Origin: Nostoc sp. FACHB-892
GTDB taxonomy: Bacteria; Cyanobacteriota; Cyanobacteriia; Cyanobacteriales; Nostocaceae
Length of the DNA stretch: 64,000 nucleotides
Direction: 5' to 3'
NCBI RefSeq assembly: GCF_014698795.1
Contig: NZ_JACJTR010000001.1
Location: 62,001 to 126,000, forward strand
The notes beneath the pieces were generated by a model. It had not been told where the DNA came from. It saw only the letters and a program-made list of their open reading frames with translations, and did no database searches. Every line of letters begins with the position of its first letter. Position 1 is the first letter of the stretch. Positions 8,301 to 18,126 of the stretch are shown piece by piece. The position numbers and the translations under genes were made by a program.

Positions 8301-11055
8301 ATAACCGGATGCTGAGGGAAGCGATCGCATCAGTCATAGGCGGCAGATAAAGCAAATCTTCAACCCGCTTTCCCTGTAAATTATGGGCAGTGTTTGAGAA
8401 TGATTGCTCGATCTCTTCTGAAGTAGGTGCGACTGGCAAATTTACGCCTAATTCTGCTAGAGATTGAAGACCAATCTCTAGTGCTTCCAGAAATTGCATC
8501 TGTCCGGCATAGGCTTGAATTTTCACTTCATAGACTTTGATTTTAGCTTCTAGGGTTCTGACATTTTCTAGCACTCGGCTTACTAGTTGCTCCATTTGCT
8601 CTAGCCTGCCATTAAGATAAGCGGTTTCTGCTGCTAGACTATATAGCGTTAGAGTCAAATCATACTGAGTCTGCCAGCAATTATCTGCCAACAGGTCTAA
8701 ACCTGTTTGGAAGTATCTTAAAGCAGAGTTGTATGCTGTAGAAGCTTTCGCTTTTTCTCCTGCGATCAAATTTAGTTGAGCCAGTTCATCCCGATCTGAC
8801 TGGGTTTGAATTAGTTCTCTACCCAAATTGAGTTGATTGGTGATGTCAAAGATATTTTGCTCTCGTTGTTGAGCAGAACTTTGCTGGAGTAGTTGTTTGC
8901 CAATTTGCAGATGAAAATTTCTCTGTTCTGATTCGGGGATTAAAGAATAAGCTGCTTGCTGAATGCGATCGTGAACAAATTTATATTCAATGACAGGGCA
9001 ATCGCTAGGGAGTGGTACATCCAACTCAACCGATTTATGGGTATTGCTCAGAGGCAGAATTAATCCTTGAGCGATCGCCACTTTTAAAGTTTGTGCGGTT
9101 TCTCGCTGAGATAGTTCCCTAGCATTTGCTAGGGTTTGCAGATCAAAAGAGTTGCCAATGCAAGCGGCTAGCTGCAAGACTTCCTGGGCCCTTTTATTGA
9201 GCTTTTGAATCTTAAGAGCCATCAAATCGACAATATTATCTGTGATTCCCTGCTCCTGAATTTGCTCTATCGACCATTGCCATTTTTTGGTTTGGTGATT
9301 AAATTCCAGTAGCCCTTCAGTGTAAAGAGATTTCAAAAATTCATTCATGAAAAAGGGATTACCACCAGTTTTTCGTTGTACCAGTTCAGCTAAAGACAGG
9401 GAATCCTCTGATTGACAGTGCAATGTATCGGCAATGAACTGATTAATATCAGGTAGGCTCAATGGTAAAAGAGAAAGTTGGTTTACCACTCCTCCACCGT
9501 GGCGAATTTCCTCTACCATTTGCATGAGGGGATGGGCTGCATTAACCTCATTATCCCGGTATGCCCCCATTAACAACAAAGATTGCCTCTTGGTAGCAGT
9601 AGCTAGTAATTGGATCAACTTCAACGAGGCATTATCTACCCATTGAAGATCGTCCAAAAAGATTACCAGTGGATGTTCTGACTGGGTAAAAACGCTAATA
9701 AAATTTTGGAAAACTTGGTGAAAGCGATTTTGGGCTTCCGGTGGTGGTAATACAGGTACTTCTGGTTGATTGCCTACAATCAATTCTAATGCTGGAATTA
9801 CCTGGGTAATAACTCGACTATTTGAGCCAAGGGCAGCTAAAAGGTTCTTTCGCCACTGACACAGTTGCGCTTCATCTTCAGTCAGTAATTGTTTGATTAG
9901 TGACTCTAAGGCTTGTGCGATCGCAAAGTAAGGGATATTTCGCTGATACTGATCAAATTTACCTGAAACAAAGTAACCTCGTTGTTGTGTAATCGGCTTA
10001 TAAATTTCCTGCACCAAAACTGACTTGCCAATACCGGAGTATCCTGCTATCAACATCAGCTCTACTTGAGAAGCAGATGCGGGTAAATTAGGGTCATTTT
10101 TACCTGCTATTCTTTCAAATACCGTTAATAACATCTCCACCTCCCTTTCTCTGCCATAGAGCTTTTCAGGGATATGAAACTTATCAGAAATATCTTGTTT
10201 CCCTAACAAAAAAGGCTCAATTCGTTCCTTGTGTTTTAGTCGATTCAGACACTCTTCTAAATCAGCTTTAATTCCCCAGGCACTTTGATAACGATTTTCT
10301 GCTGTTTTTGCTAACAGTTTCAGAACAATTTCAGAAACTACCAGAGGAATTTGTGGATCGATAAAATGGGGTGGAATAGGCTCCATAGCTAAGTGGTGAT
10401 GAATTAGCTCCAGCGCATCACTAGATTCAAACGGCAATAGATGAGTCAACAGGTGATAAAAGGTGACGCCTAGAGAGTAAAAATCAGTTCGATAGTCCAG
10501 AGAACGATTCATTCTGCCTGTTTGCTCTGGAGATATATAAGCTAATGTTCCCTCTAATACTGTTGGATTTTTGAGAGTTAATGTTTCTCGCAATAAGGCA
10601 GTTGAAATACCAAAGTCAATAATTTTAAGTTGTTTTGTTTCTAGATTAAAAACAATATTGGATGGATTGATATCCTTATGAACAATATTAGCTGCATGAA
10701 CTGCACCCAAGGCCTCAGTAATCTGAATGGCTAACTTCAAAAATTCTATTAGTGTAAATTTTTTGGTTGCTATAATTTTTGTTAAAGATTCTCCTCCAAA
10801 ATCCTCCAAAATGATTACAAATCTATTTTGATATTGCTGCAAACTATAAGCGTGGACAACACCATCCAATGATAAGCTACGCGTAATTTCGTATTCAAGC
10901 TTATAGCGCGTAATTTCTTCTGGTGTGGGGTAGTCTTTCTTTAAAACCTTGAAAATTACAGGCAAATTATTCTGTTGATTAATTCCCCGATAAACCCGTG
11001 AATTAGCACTTTCATTAACTTTTGTGTAAATTTGATATTCAGGAATTTCCAGCAT
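5386..11055 (-). CDS. Giant hybrid Ser/Thr kinase - AAA ATPase - GAF - PAS - histidine kinase
   Basis: A cytoplasmic signalling protein of 1,889 residues. In order it has: a protein kinase domain (about 10-275) with HRD-like VHKDINPSN and DFG (KIIDFGIS); an AAA/NACHT-like ATPase (about 300-540) with Walker A IAGYSGIGKS and a Walker B-like LVIFLDDLQWVD; a long helical TPR-like region (about 740-1240); a GAF domain (about 1290-1460); a PAS domain (about 1500-1620); and a histidine kinase with H-box YSISHDLRAPL, N-box LLSNAIKYT and G-box TGIGLAIV. All catalytic motifs look intact. This is the HstK architecture known from Anabaena. The ATG at 11055 (MLEIPEYQIYTKV) is preferred over an upstream TTG. 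It lies 8 bases from the Rcp1-like regulator, its probable partner. The input signal is unknown. Confidence 0.92.
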   Translation of the reverse strand: MLEIPEYQIYTKVNESANSRVYRGINQQNNLPVIFKVLKKDYPTPEEITRYKLEYEITRSLSLDGVVHAYSLQQYQNRFVIILEDFGGESLTKIIATKKFTLIEFLKLAIQITEALGAVHAANIVHKDINPSNIVFNLETKQLKIIDFGISTALLRETLTLKNPTVLEGTLAYISPEQTGRMNRSLDYRTDFYSLGVTFYHLLTHLLPFESSDALELIHHHLAMEPIPPHFIDPQIPLVVSEIVLKLLAKTAENRYQSAWGIKADLEECLNRLKHKERIEPFLLGKQDISDKFHIPEKLYGREREVEMLLTVFERIAGKNDPNLPASASQVELMLIAGYSGIGKSVLVQEIYKPITQQRGYFVSGKFDQYQRNIPYFAIAQALESLIKQLLTEDEAQLCQWRKNLLAALGSNSRVITQVIPALELIVGNQPEVPVLPPPEAQNRFHQVFQNFISVFTQSEHPLVIFLDDLQWVDNASLKLIQLLATATKRQSLLLMGAYRDNEVNAAHPLMQMVEEIRHGGGVVNQLSLLPLSLPDINQFIADTLHCQSEDSLSLAELVQRKTGGNPFFMNEFLKSLYTEGLLEFNHQTKKWQWSIEQIQEQGITDNIVDLMALKIQKLNKRAQEVLQLAACIGNSFDLQTLANARELSQRETAQTLKVAIAQGLILPLSNTHKSVELDVPLPSDCPVIEYKFVHDRIQQAAYSLIPESEQRNFHLQIGKQLLQQSSAQQREQNIFDITNQLNLGRELIQTQSDRDELAQLNLIAGEKAKASTAYNSALRYFQTGLDLLADNCWQTQYDLTLTLYSLAAETAYLNGRLEQMEQLVSRVLENVRTLEAKIKVYEVKIQAYAGQMQFLEALEIGLQSLAELGVNLPVAPTSEEIEQSFSNTAHNLQGKRVEDLLYLPPMTDAIASLSIRLLANLMAPAYQAAPTLFPLIILEMVNLSIKYGNHDLSAFAFAAYSNILGSVLLEIERGYEFVQLALKLLNQSSNLLIRCKTLFMANTSVRFRNVHLKETIKPLQDAYQIGIETGDLEFAGYSILHHCDHCFFTDMPLSELEQKLESYIQVLTQLKESTNANALKVYQQTVLNLMATSPAPNVLIGEAYDESKELPLLQQANHHKGLFYLYFNKLFLCYYFENFPEAVDNANQAENYPSGGRSNAVFPIFYFYDSLARLMVYPQVNQEEQAAILERVANSQEKMQLWAHHAPMNYLHKWHLVEAERHRVLGEVMEAMDAYDHAIALARENQYLQEESLANELAAKFHLANNRITIAKAYIQEARYGYLRWGATAKVQDLERRYPQLLEPRSQISKTHKLHTTESASSKLEVLDLETVLKASQAIASEILLDKLLAKLMMILIENAGAQTGYLILPTQEKWQIEAMGSIGDEKIAVLQSIPLESISADSTPYLPSALINYVVRTQESIVLNNAIQEGNFQSEPWIVQRQSKSILCAPLLNQGKLAGIVLLENNLTTRAFTPERIEILHLLSTQAAISIDNARLLKQEAELNQSLRAEIAERQRAEKDRDRLIAMLEATTDHVGMADSQGNVFWSNAQFRKLIGVSLDAELSNFSISNYHPQWALEIIQNQGIPAAIRDGTWVGETALLGTDGREIPVSQMIVAHKATDGSLEYISTIIRDISTLKTIEAEVRQLNAELEERVIQRTAQLQAANKALEAFSYSISHDLRAPLRAIVGFSRMLQEDYGEQLDSEGNRYLKIVRENAKRMGELIDDLLNLSRLDRKEISRQPILLNEMIQKVLSDLALDMKGRQIEFAIADLPICQADLSLLKQVWINLLSNAIKYTRYKSPACIEVGYEMMDGEGVYFIRDNGAGFDMRYADNLFGVFQRLHREQEFAGTGIGLAIVQRIIQRHGGRIWAEAAIDQGATFYFTLQG

Positions 11056-11331
11056 GGTTAAACTGCCTGCAAATGTTACACACAATGATAAATATTATTT
11101 GACAAAACTTTAGATTTTTAAGTTTAAATTTAAAAAAAATAGTTCAAAATTCAAAGTACCAGGAAGGTTTCAGAACAAGTAAATTAAAATATGATAAAAA
11201 AACTAAAATTTAAAATACAAAATTATTTACTCAGAACCAGAGCTTTGAAGCATAGAGACAATCTAGAATCGCTTGACTCACCAGCCTAATTATACAAGTT
11301 TACTCAATAGTTACCAAGGAGATTGTGGGGT

Positions 11332-13488
11332 ATGAATGAACCTTTGAACGTCCTGATTATTGAAGATTCAGAGGAGGATACCATGTTATTGCTCCATGAA
11401 TTACGTTGCAGTGGTTTCAATCCAATCTGGGAGCGTGTGCAAACGGACAAAGAGCTACGAATAGCGCTCAACAGCCGGACTTGGGATGTGATAATTTCAG
11501 ATTACCGACTGCCGGGATTTAACGCTTCTGCGGCTCTGGAAATAGCAAAGCAGAGCCAGAAAGATATCCCTTTCATTCTGGTTTCCGGCACAATAGGCGA
11601 AGTACTTGCTGTGGAAATGATGAAAGCGGGTGCGAATGATTATGTCATGAAGGATAACTTAAATCGATTGCCAGAAGCAGTGCGTCGAGAACTTCGAGAT
11701 GCACAGGTGCGGGCGGAACGCAAACAAGCTCAAAAGCTGCTACGAACATTAGCTTCTAATATACCCGGCATGATTTACACCTTTGTTCAGTATTCTGATG
11801 GTTCTACTGCCTTTGATTACGTCAGTTTTGGTTGTCTGGATCTTTTAGAGTTAACGCCAGATCAAATTTTAGAAAATGCCTCTCTTTGCTTTGAACAAAT
11901 TCATCTTGATGATCGTCCAGGATATTATGCAGCAGGCAAGGAGAGCGCTCAAACTTTAAAACCATTCTCTCACGAGTGGCGATTAGTTACACCCTCCGGC
12001 AAACTCAAGTGGGTACAGGCAAGCGCTCGTCCAGAATGTCGAGAAAATGAAGAGATTGTCTGGTATGGTGTTTTATTAGATGTCAGCGAACGACAAGCTG
12101 CGCTGCGCGATCGCAAACAAGCACAAGAGTTAATTATCCACAATGCTTTACACGATCCTTTGACGGATTTACCAAATCGCACACTTTTGGTAGAACGGCT
12201 AGAACTATCTATTAACCGAGCTAAACGACTAGAAACCTATCGTTACGCCGTCTTGTTTCTAGACTTAGACAGATTTAAACTGATCAATGACAGTTTAGGA
12301 CACCTAGCTGGAGATGAACTGTTAAGGAACACTGCTCACAAGCTAAAAACTCATTTGCGGGACGTTGATTTAGTCGCTCGAATCGGTGGCGACGAATTCG
12401 TAATTTTGCTGGAAGACATTCCTGATATTAAAAAAGCTATTCAAGTTACTGAGCGCATCCTTGCAGATTTTCAGACACCGTTGATACTTAATGATGCCGA
12501 GATAGTTATCAGTATAAGCATCGGAATCGTTTTAGGAACAAACAGCTATTCTCAAGCCTCCGATTTACTCCGAGATGCCGATATTGCTATGTATCGAGCC
12601 AAAGCTCAAAAGGCAAATTCGTACAAAATTTTTGATGTCAGAATGCACACTCAAGCCGTAAACAGGCTAACTCTAGAAACCGATATTCGCAAAGCTATCG
12701 AACGAGAAGAGTTTATTATATATTATCAGCCAATTGTTGACATCCTTGACTATGCTTACGGCAAACAAAGCGCAGGTCGGCTGATTGGATTTGAAGCATT
12801 GCTACGCTGGCAACACCCGACTCGTGGGTTAGTTTTACCGGATGAATTTGTCTCTATCGCGGAAGAAACTGGGCTAATTGTGCAGATTGATCGTTGGATG
12901 CTCTACAAAGCTTGTCAACAACTAGCAAACTGGAAAACAAAGTTTGCTACTCGCTTTCCGATCAAGATTAGCATTAACCTTTCTGCTCAAGATATTCGCC
13001 AAGGTAGCTTAATTGAAGACATCGATCAAATACTAGCTCAAACAAATTTAGAAGGCGACTGCATAACCCTAGAAATTACTGAAAGTATGCTAATTGAGAA
13101 TATTAGTAATACAATTGATTTATTAAGCCAATTAAAATCTAAAAAAATTCAGATTAGTATTGATGACTTTGGTACTGGTTATTCATCGCTCAATTATCTC
13201 CATCTTTTACCTGCTGATAATTTGAAGATTGATCGCTCTTTTGTGAGTCAGATGCAACAAGGAAACCGCAATTATCAGGTGGTTAATACTATCATTGCTT
13301 TAAGCAATCAACTTGGATTAGCCGTTGTTGCAGAAGGTATAGAAACGCCTCAACAACTTCAATGGTTACAGCAACTTGGATGCGAATTGGGCCAAGGCTA
13401 CCTATTTTCTAAACCCCTAAGCCACCAGGCAGCAGAAGCACTTCTGACAAGTAAAACTTTGTATTTATGCTCTGATTATTGCAGCTAA
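11332..13488 (+). CDS. Response regulator with PAS, GGDEF and EAL domains (cyclic di-GMP turnover)
   Basis: A 718-residue protein that probably makes and/or degrades cyclic di-GMP. Domains: receiver (about 1-125, phospho-acceptor Asp in VIISDYRLPG); PAS-like (about 135-260); GGDEF (about 270-440) with intact GGDEF and an RDVD product-inhibition site five residues upstream; EAL (about 455-705) with FEALLRW, ISINLSAQD, EITESM, IDDFGTGYSSL, KIDRSF and VVAEGIET. Both catalytic sets appear complete, so it may be bifunctional. The start is the ATG at 11332, with AAGGAG at 11316-11321 placed 10 bases upstream. It is divergent from the giant kinase, with a 276-base AT-rich gap that should contain both promoters. 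A hairpin terminator lies downstream. Confidence 0.92.
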   Translation: MNEPLNVLIIEDSEEDTMLLLHELRCSGFNPIWERVQTDKELRIALNSRTWDVIISDYRLPGFNASAALEIAKQSQKDIPFILVSGTIGEVLAVEMMKAGANDYVMKDNLNRLPEAVRRELRDAQVRAERKQAQKLLRTLASNIPGMIYTFVQYSDGSTAFDYVSFGCLDLLELTPDQILENASLCFEQIHLDDRPGYYAAGKESAQTLKPFSHEWRLVTPSGKLKWVQASARPECRENEEIVWYGVLLDVSERQAALRDRKQAQELIIHNALHDPLTDLPNRTLLVERLELSINRAKRLETYRYAVLFLDLDRFKLINDSLGHLAGDELLRNTAHKLKTHLRDVDLVARIGGDEFVILLEDIPDIKKAIQVTERILADFQTPLILNDAEIVISISIGIVLGTNSYSQASDLLRDADIAMYRAKAQKANSYKIFDVRMHTQAVNRLTLETDIRKAIEREEFIIYYQPIVDILDYAYGKQSAGRLIGFEALLRWQHPTRGLVLPDEFVSIAEETGLIVQIDRWMLYKACQQLANWKTKFATRFPIKISINLSAQDIRQGSLIEDIDQILAQTNLEGDCITLEITESMLIENISNTIDLLSQLKSKKIQISIDDFGTGYSSLNYLHLLPADNLKIDRSFVSQMQQGNRNYQVVNTIIALSNQLGLAVVAEGIETPQQLQWLQQLGCELGQGYLFSKPLSHQAAEALLTSKTLYLCSDYCS

Positions 13489-13653
13489 ATAATAAACACA
13501 TAGCATATTAGTAGTTTTTATGCCATAAGTTTTTTGACCAACTTGGGTTACTGCATTTCTGGCAATTGAGTATTTATGATCAGCAAATCAATGTTATAGA
13601 TATAAAATATTCATGATAAATTATAGCTTTGTTTACTATATAAATTAATAATT

Positions 13654-13676
13654 AGCCTCTAGCAAAAGAGGCTTTT
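13654..13676 (+). terminator. Rho-independent terminator after the GGDEF/EAL gene
   Basis: A perfect 7-bp stem (AGCCTCT at 13654-13660 with AGAGGCT at 13667-13673) and a 6-base loop, followed by a short T run. It lies between two plus-strand signalling genes, so they are probably transcribed separately. Confidence 0.7.
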
Positions 13677-13735
13677 AAAAATAAAATAAATCTATCTAGA
13701 GATAAATTACCAAAATTTGCAAACTAGCTTAGGGT

Positions 13736-16700
13736 ATGTACAGCCTCTGCAATAAGTATTGGTTGTTCTCAGACATTTTCATGCCCCATATTCATTATTC
13801 CCAGTTACTGCATTATGGCAATGTTGTATTAATTGTCGCACTTACATTAGTGCTAATGCTGATGCTAGACCCCTGGTTAAGCATGAGTAGAACTCCTTTT
13901 TTGCTGTTCTTTAGCGCTGTAATGGTGAGTGGTTGGTATGGTGGTTTGAAGTCAGGGCTGTTAGCAACTTTCTTGTCTGCGTTACTGAGCAATTATTTTT
14001 TTCTCCCCCCAGCTTATGAGTTGAGTTTTGACCTACCCAATTTTATACGAATTGGGTTGTTTGCATTACAAGGGTTACTCTTTAGTATCTTATGTGAGGC
14101 ATTAAAGACTGTCAAAAGCCGGGCTGATGGAAATCTACAAAAGCTGAGAGTTAGTGAAGAGCGATTTAGATTAGGGTTAAGTAGTTCAGATATCGTGATC
14201 TTTCAGCAGGATCGCAATTTGCGATATCAGTGGATTCATAATCCTCAAGGTTTAAATACTGCTGAGGAAATGTTAGGTAAGTCTGATGATGACTTATTTC
14301 CGGCTTTAGTAGCAGAGCAATTGAGAGCAATTAAGCTAAAGGTAATAGAAACTGGTGTTTCAACCCGTGAAGAGGTTTATCTAACAATTTGTGGAGAAAA
14401 CCGCTATTATGATTTGCTGGTTGAACCGCTAAGGAATGTAGACAATAGCATTCAGGGTATTACCTGTGCAGGTGTAAATATTACAGAGCGCAAGCAGGCT
14501 GAAGAAAGACTTCGCTATATCGCCCAAATTAGTAGTCTTCTTTCCACTTCGCTAGATTACGAAGAAACCTTAGAACAAATCGCTAAAATCTCAGTTCCCC
14601 AGCTAGCTGATTGGTGTAGCGTTGATATTTTAAATGAAGATAATTCCATTCGCCGCTTACCCATTGCCTATGCAGACCCATCCAAAGCAGAGTTGGCGCG
14701 TAAACTTCAGCAGTATGCGCCAGATTATAAAGGTGCAAGTGCAATTACTAGAGTACTGCAAACCGGGCAAAGCGAATTAATCTCAGAGGTATCTGACTCG
14801 CTATTAGTGGCAAGTACTCAGAATCAGGAACACTTAGAACTTGTTCGGCAATTGGGGATAAAGTCTGTAATGATTGTGCCGTTAATCGCACAAGGGCGAG
14901 TCCTCGGCACTATTAGCTTTGTCACCGCAGAATCAGACCGTCGCTACGATCGCACTGACCTAACTTTAGCAACAGATATTAGCCATCGTGCTGCCTTAGC
15001 AGTGGAAAATGCCCGACTTTATCGAGATATCCACCAAACTTTAGTTCATTATGCCGAATCTCTATCTCTTCTAGATGCCCTCTTAGAAGCTGCTCCCGTT
15101 GCCGTATGCTTTTTGGATAGGGAACTGCGATATATCCGAATTAATCAAGTTTTTGCTGACATTAACGGTTTGACCATAGAAGAACATCTAGGGCGCAAAT
15201 TTGGCGAAGTGTTGCCAGCGATGGCGGTTGAGTTTGAGCTATACTTACAGCGCGTGTTGGATACTGGAGAACCCCTGCTGAATGTAGAAATCAGTGGTAA
15301 GACAAGGGAACAACCAGAACGTTACGGTCACTGGCTGGGCAACTATTACCCGGTCAACAACGCAATGGGCGAAACGGTAGGAATTGGGATTATTTTGGCA
15401 GATGTAACAATAGCAAAGCAAACAGAAGTTGCCTTGCGAGAAAGCGAAGAAAGATTCCGGGCAATGTTCAACCAGGCAGCTGTGGGCATTACTCTGGTAG
15501 CGTTGGATGGACGATTTATTCAGGTTAATCCTGCCCTCTGTGAGATTACAGGATACAGCCATGAAGAGTTAATTCAACTGAACTTTCAGGATATTACCCA
15601 CCCTGATGACGTAGAAATTGATTGGGAAAATGCACGGCGAGTTTTAACAAAAGAGATTAGTGGTTATTCCCTAGAGAAGCGCTACATCCGCAAAGATGGT
15701 TCCATTCTTTGGGTAAACCTAACTTCATCAGTAGTTTGGGATGCTAAAGGACTTCCAAAGTATGCATTAGGCATTGTTGAAGATATTAGCGAACGCAAAC
15801 GAGTTGAAACCACACAACAGTTTTTAGTCGAAGCTAGCACCTTACTCGCTGCCTCATTAGATTATGAAATCACCTTAGAAAGTGTGGCTAATTTAGCAGT
15901 TCCTACCCTAGCTGACTGGTGTATTGTAGATGTTTTCCAGGAAGATTGGTCAAGTAAACAAATTGCGATCGCAATTGCCGATCCCACAAAACTAAATATT
16001 TTAGACGAAATCCGACGGCGTTATCGACCCAAAACCAGAGCCAAACAGCTTTTACAGCAGCTAAAACTAGGAATATCTGCCTTTTACTCCGAATTATCTG
16101 ACTCTAATCTTATACAGATGGCTCAAGATGAGGAACACCTGCAATTACTGCGAAGCCTGGGTATTCGTTCTTTAATGGTGATTCCAGTCCGTTCCCGTGG
16201 ACAATTATTTGGCGCAATATCTTTTTTCACAGCCGAGTCAGGCCGGCATTACAAACAAACAGACCTGGCCTTAGCAGAGGATATTGCTCGTCGGGCTGCG
16301 ACAGCCATCGACAACGCCAGACTATATCAAGAAACTCAACAGGCAAAACAGGCAGCTGAAAGGTCAGTCAATCGCACAGTACTTTTACAAAGAATAACTG
16401 CTGCCCTTTCGGAAGCACTAACTCCCCAACAGGTGGCTGATGTAGTTGTGAACCAAGGGATTGCCGCCTTGCAAGCTACTGCTGGTTCCGTTGTCTTACT
16501 TACTGAGGGAGGTACTACCCTAAAAGTTGTGCAAGCAATTGGCTATCCACAATCACTCATAGATGCTTGGGCAAGTTTTCCGATCATTGCACCTAACCAG
16601 ATAGCGGAAACAGTCAGAACTAGTGAGCCGATTTTTTTAGAAAATTTAGCAGCCATGATCGCTAAATATCCGAACCTAGCAGATGTTGTGGCTCTCACGG

Positions 16701-18040
16701 GGAATAATGCCTGGGCTTGCATTCCATTGATCGCAGAAGGCAAAGTAATCGGGGCATTAGGATTAAGCTTTGCCACTGAACAAATATTTAATGAAGAAGA
16801 CCGGGGATTTATGTTGACACTGGGACAGCAGTGTGCACAAGCGATCGCCCGCGCTCAACTTTACGAAGCTGAAAAGACTGCCAGGGCGCAAGCCGAGACA
16901 GCCAACCGGATTAAAGATGAATTTCTCGCTGTCCTTTCCCACGAACTTAGAACCCCCCTAAATCCGATTTTAGGATGGGCAAAGTTACTCAGAACCCGCA
17001 AGTTTGACGAAGCCACAAGAATCCGGGCATTGGAAACAATCGAGCGCAATGCCAAGTTACAAACTCAACTGATTGGAGATTTACTTGATGTTTCGCGGAT
17101 TTTACAAGGTAAAGTCAGGTTAAATCTTTATGCAGTGGATTTGAAAGTAGCGATCGCTGCTGCACTAGAAACGGTGCGTTTAGCAGCAGAAGCCAAATCA
17201 ATTCAAATCACAACGGTGCTAAGTCCTGATATCGGCAAAGTTCTGGGCGATGGCGATCGCTTGCAACAAGTAATGTGGAATCTCCTCTCCAATGCCGTTA
17301 AATTCACACCCACAGAAGGACGAGTAGAAGTGCGTCTAGAGCAAGTTGGGTCAGAAGCCCAAATTCAGGTGATTGATACAGGTAAGGGAATCATGCTGGA
17401 ATTTTTGCCTTACGTATTTGATTACTTCCGGCAAGCAGATGCCAAGACAACCAGAATATTTGGTGGGTTGGGATTAGGACTAGCAATTGTGCGTCATCTA
17501 GTAGAACTTCACGGTGGTACAGTTCAGGCAGAGAGTTTGGGAGAAGGACAAGGTGCTACTTTTACAGTCAGACTACCTTTGCTCAAAAATTCTGAGTTAC
17601 GAGTTGAGAGTGTTGAGGCTTCTCAACCAGAACTCAGCACTGAAGACACATTACTTTCTGGAGTGCAAATCTTGCTTGTGGACGATCAAGCTGATGTGCG
17701 AGAGTTTTTTAGCTTTGCGCTAGAACAATATGGCGCAACTGTAACAGTAGCTGAATCAGCAAGTGAAGCGCTGGAAATACTAGTCCAATCAAAGCCAGAT
17801 ATCCTGTTAAGCGATATTGGAATGCCCTTAATGGATGGCTATATGCTGCTGCGCGAGGTAAGAAAATTACCACCAGATCAAAACGGGCAAATTCCGGCGA
17901 TCGCACTGACTGCTTATGCTGGAGAAATCAACTACAACCAAGCAATGGCAGCAGGATTTCAAAAACACCTACCTAAACCTGTCGATCCAGCAGATTTAGC
18001 TTCAGCGATCGTTAATCTCATCGGGCAGAATCAATCTTGA
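13736..18040 (+). CDS. Hybrid sensor histidine kinase (DUF4118 membrane domain, PAS/GAF repeats, HK, receiver)
   Basis: A 1,434-residue inner-membrane sensor kinase. The N-terminus has a DUF4118/KdpD-like block of about four membrane helices (about 25-120). A chain of sensory domains follows: PAS (about 140-255), GAF (about 265-430), PAS (about 445-555), PAS (about 570-690), GAF (about 700-870), GAF (about 890-1045). The kinase core follows (H-box FLAVLSHELRTPLNPILGW, N-box NLLSNAVKFTP, G-boxes DTGKGI and GLGLAIVRH), then a C-terminal receiver (VDDQADVREFF, acceptor Asp in ILLSDIGMPLMDG). The two GAF units flanking the PAS pair are similar to each other (both contain VPxLADWC), which suggests internal duplication. 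The start at 13736 is an ATG; an in-frame ATG at 13781 (MPHIHYSQLL) is an equally good candidate. The signal is unknown. Confidence 0.9.
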   Translation: MYSLCNKYWLFSDIFMPHIHYSQLLHYGNVVLIVALTLVLMLMLDPWLSMSRTPFLLFFSAVMVSGWYGGLKSGLLATFLSALLSNYFFLPPAYELSFDLPNFIRIGLFALQGLLFSILCEALKTVKSRADGNLQKLRVSEERFRLGLSSSDIVIFQQDRNLRYQWIHNPQGLNTAEEMLGKSDDDLFPALVAEQLRAIKLKVIETGVSTREEVYLTICGENRYYDLLVEPLRNVDNSIQGITCAGVNITERKQAEERLRYIAQISSLLSTSLDYEETLEQIAKISVPQLADWCSVDILNEDNSIRRLPIAYADPSKAELARKLQQYAPDYKGASAITRVLQTGQSELISEVSDSLLVASTQNQEHLELVRQLGIKSVMIVPLIAQGRVLGTISFVTAESDRRYDRTDLTLATDISHRAALAVENARLYRDIHQTLVHYAESLSLLDALLEAAPVAVCFLDRELRYIRINQVFADINGLTIEEHLGRKFGEVLPAMAVEFELYLQRVLDTGEPLLNVEISGKTREQPERYGHWLGNYYPVNNAMGETVGIGIILADVTIAKQTEVALRESEERFRAMFNQAAVGITLVALDGRFIQVNPALCEITGYSHEELIQLNFQDITHPDDVEIDWENARRVLTKEISGYSLEKRYIRKDGSILWVNLTSSVVWDAKGLPKYALGIVEDISERKRVETTQQFLVEASTLLAASLDYEITLESVANLAVPTLADWCIVDVFQEDWSSKQIAIAIADPTKLNILDEIRRRYRPKTRAKQLLQQLKLGISAFYSELSDSNLIQMAQDEEHLQLLRSLGIRSLMVIPVRSRGQLFGAISFFTAESGRHYKQTDLALAEDIARRAATAIDNARLYQETQQAKQAAERSVNRTVLLQRITAALSEALTPQQVADVVVNQGIAALQATAGSVVLLTEGGTTLKVVQAIGYPQSLIDAWASFPIIAPNQIAETVRTSEPIFLENLAAMIAKYPNLADVVALTGNNAWACIPLIAEGKVIGALGLSFATEQIFNEEDRGFMLTLGQQCAQAIARAQLYEAEKTARAQAETANRIKDEFLAVLSHELRTPLNPILGWAKLLRTRKFDEATRIRALETIERNAKLQTQLIGDLLDVSRILQGKVRLNLYAVDLKVAIAAALETVRLAAEAKSIQITTVLSPDIGKVLGDGDRLQQVMWNLLSNAVKFTPTEGRVEVRLEQVGSEAQIQVIDTGKGIMLEFLPYVFDYFRQADAKTTRIFGGLGLGLAIVRHLVELHGGTVQAESLGEGQGATFTVRLPLLKNSELRVESVEASQPELSTEDTLLSGVQILLVDDQADVREFFSFALEQYGATVTVAESASEALEILVQSKPDILLSDIGMPLMDGYMLLREVRKLPPDQNGQIPAIALTAYAGEINYNQAMAAGFQKHLPKPVDPADLASAIVNLIGQNQS

Positions 18041-18087
18041 GAGGATGTTTATATCCCCTGAATATAGAGACAGAAAGGAAAGCTTGG

Positions 18088-18121
18088 TAATTACGAATTA
18101 CGAATTACGAATTACGAATTA
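18088..18121. repeat. GAATTAC heptamer repeat
   Basis: About four and a half tandem copies of GAATTAC between the convergent ends of the hybrid kinase and the 18127 gene. The same family recurs just upstream of gatD (21240). Confidence 0.85.
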
Positions 18122-18126
18122 TTCGC

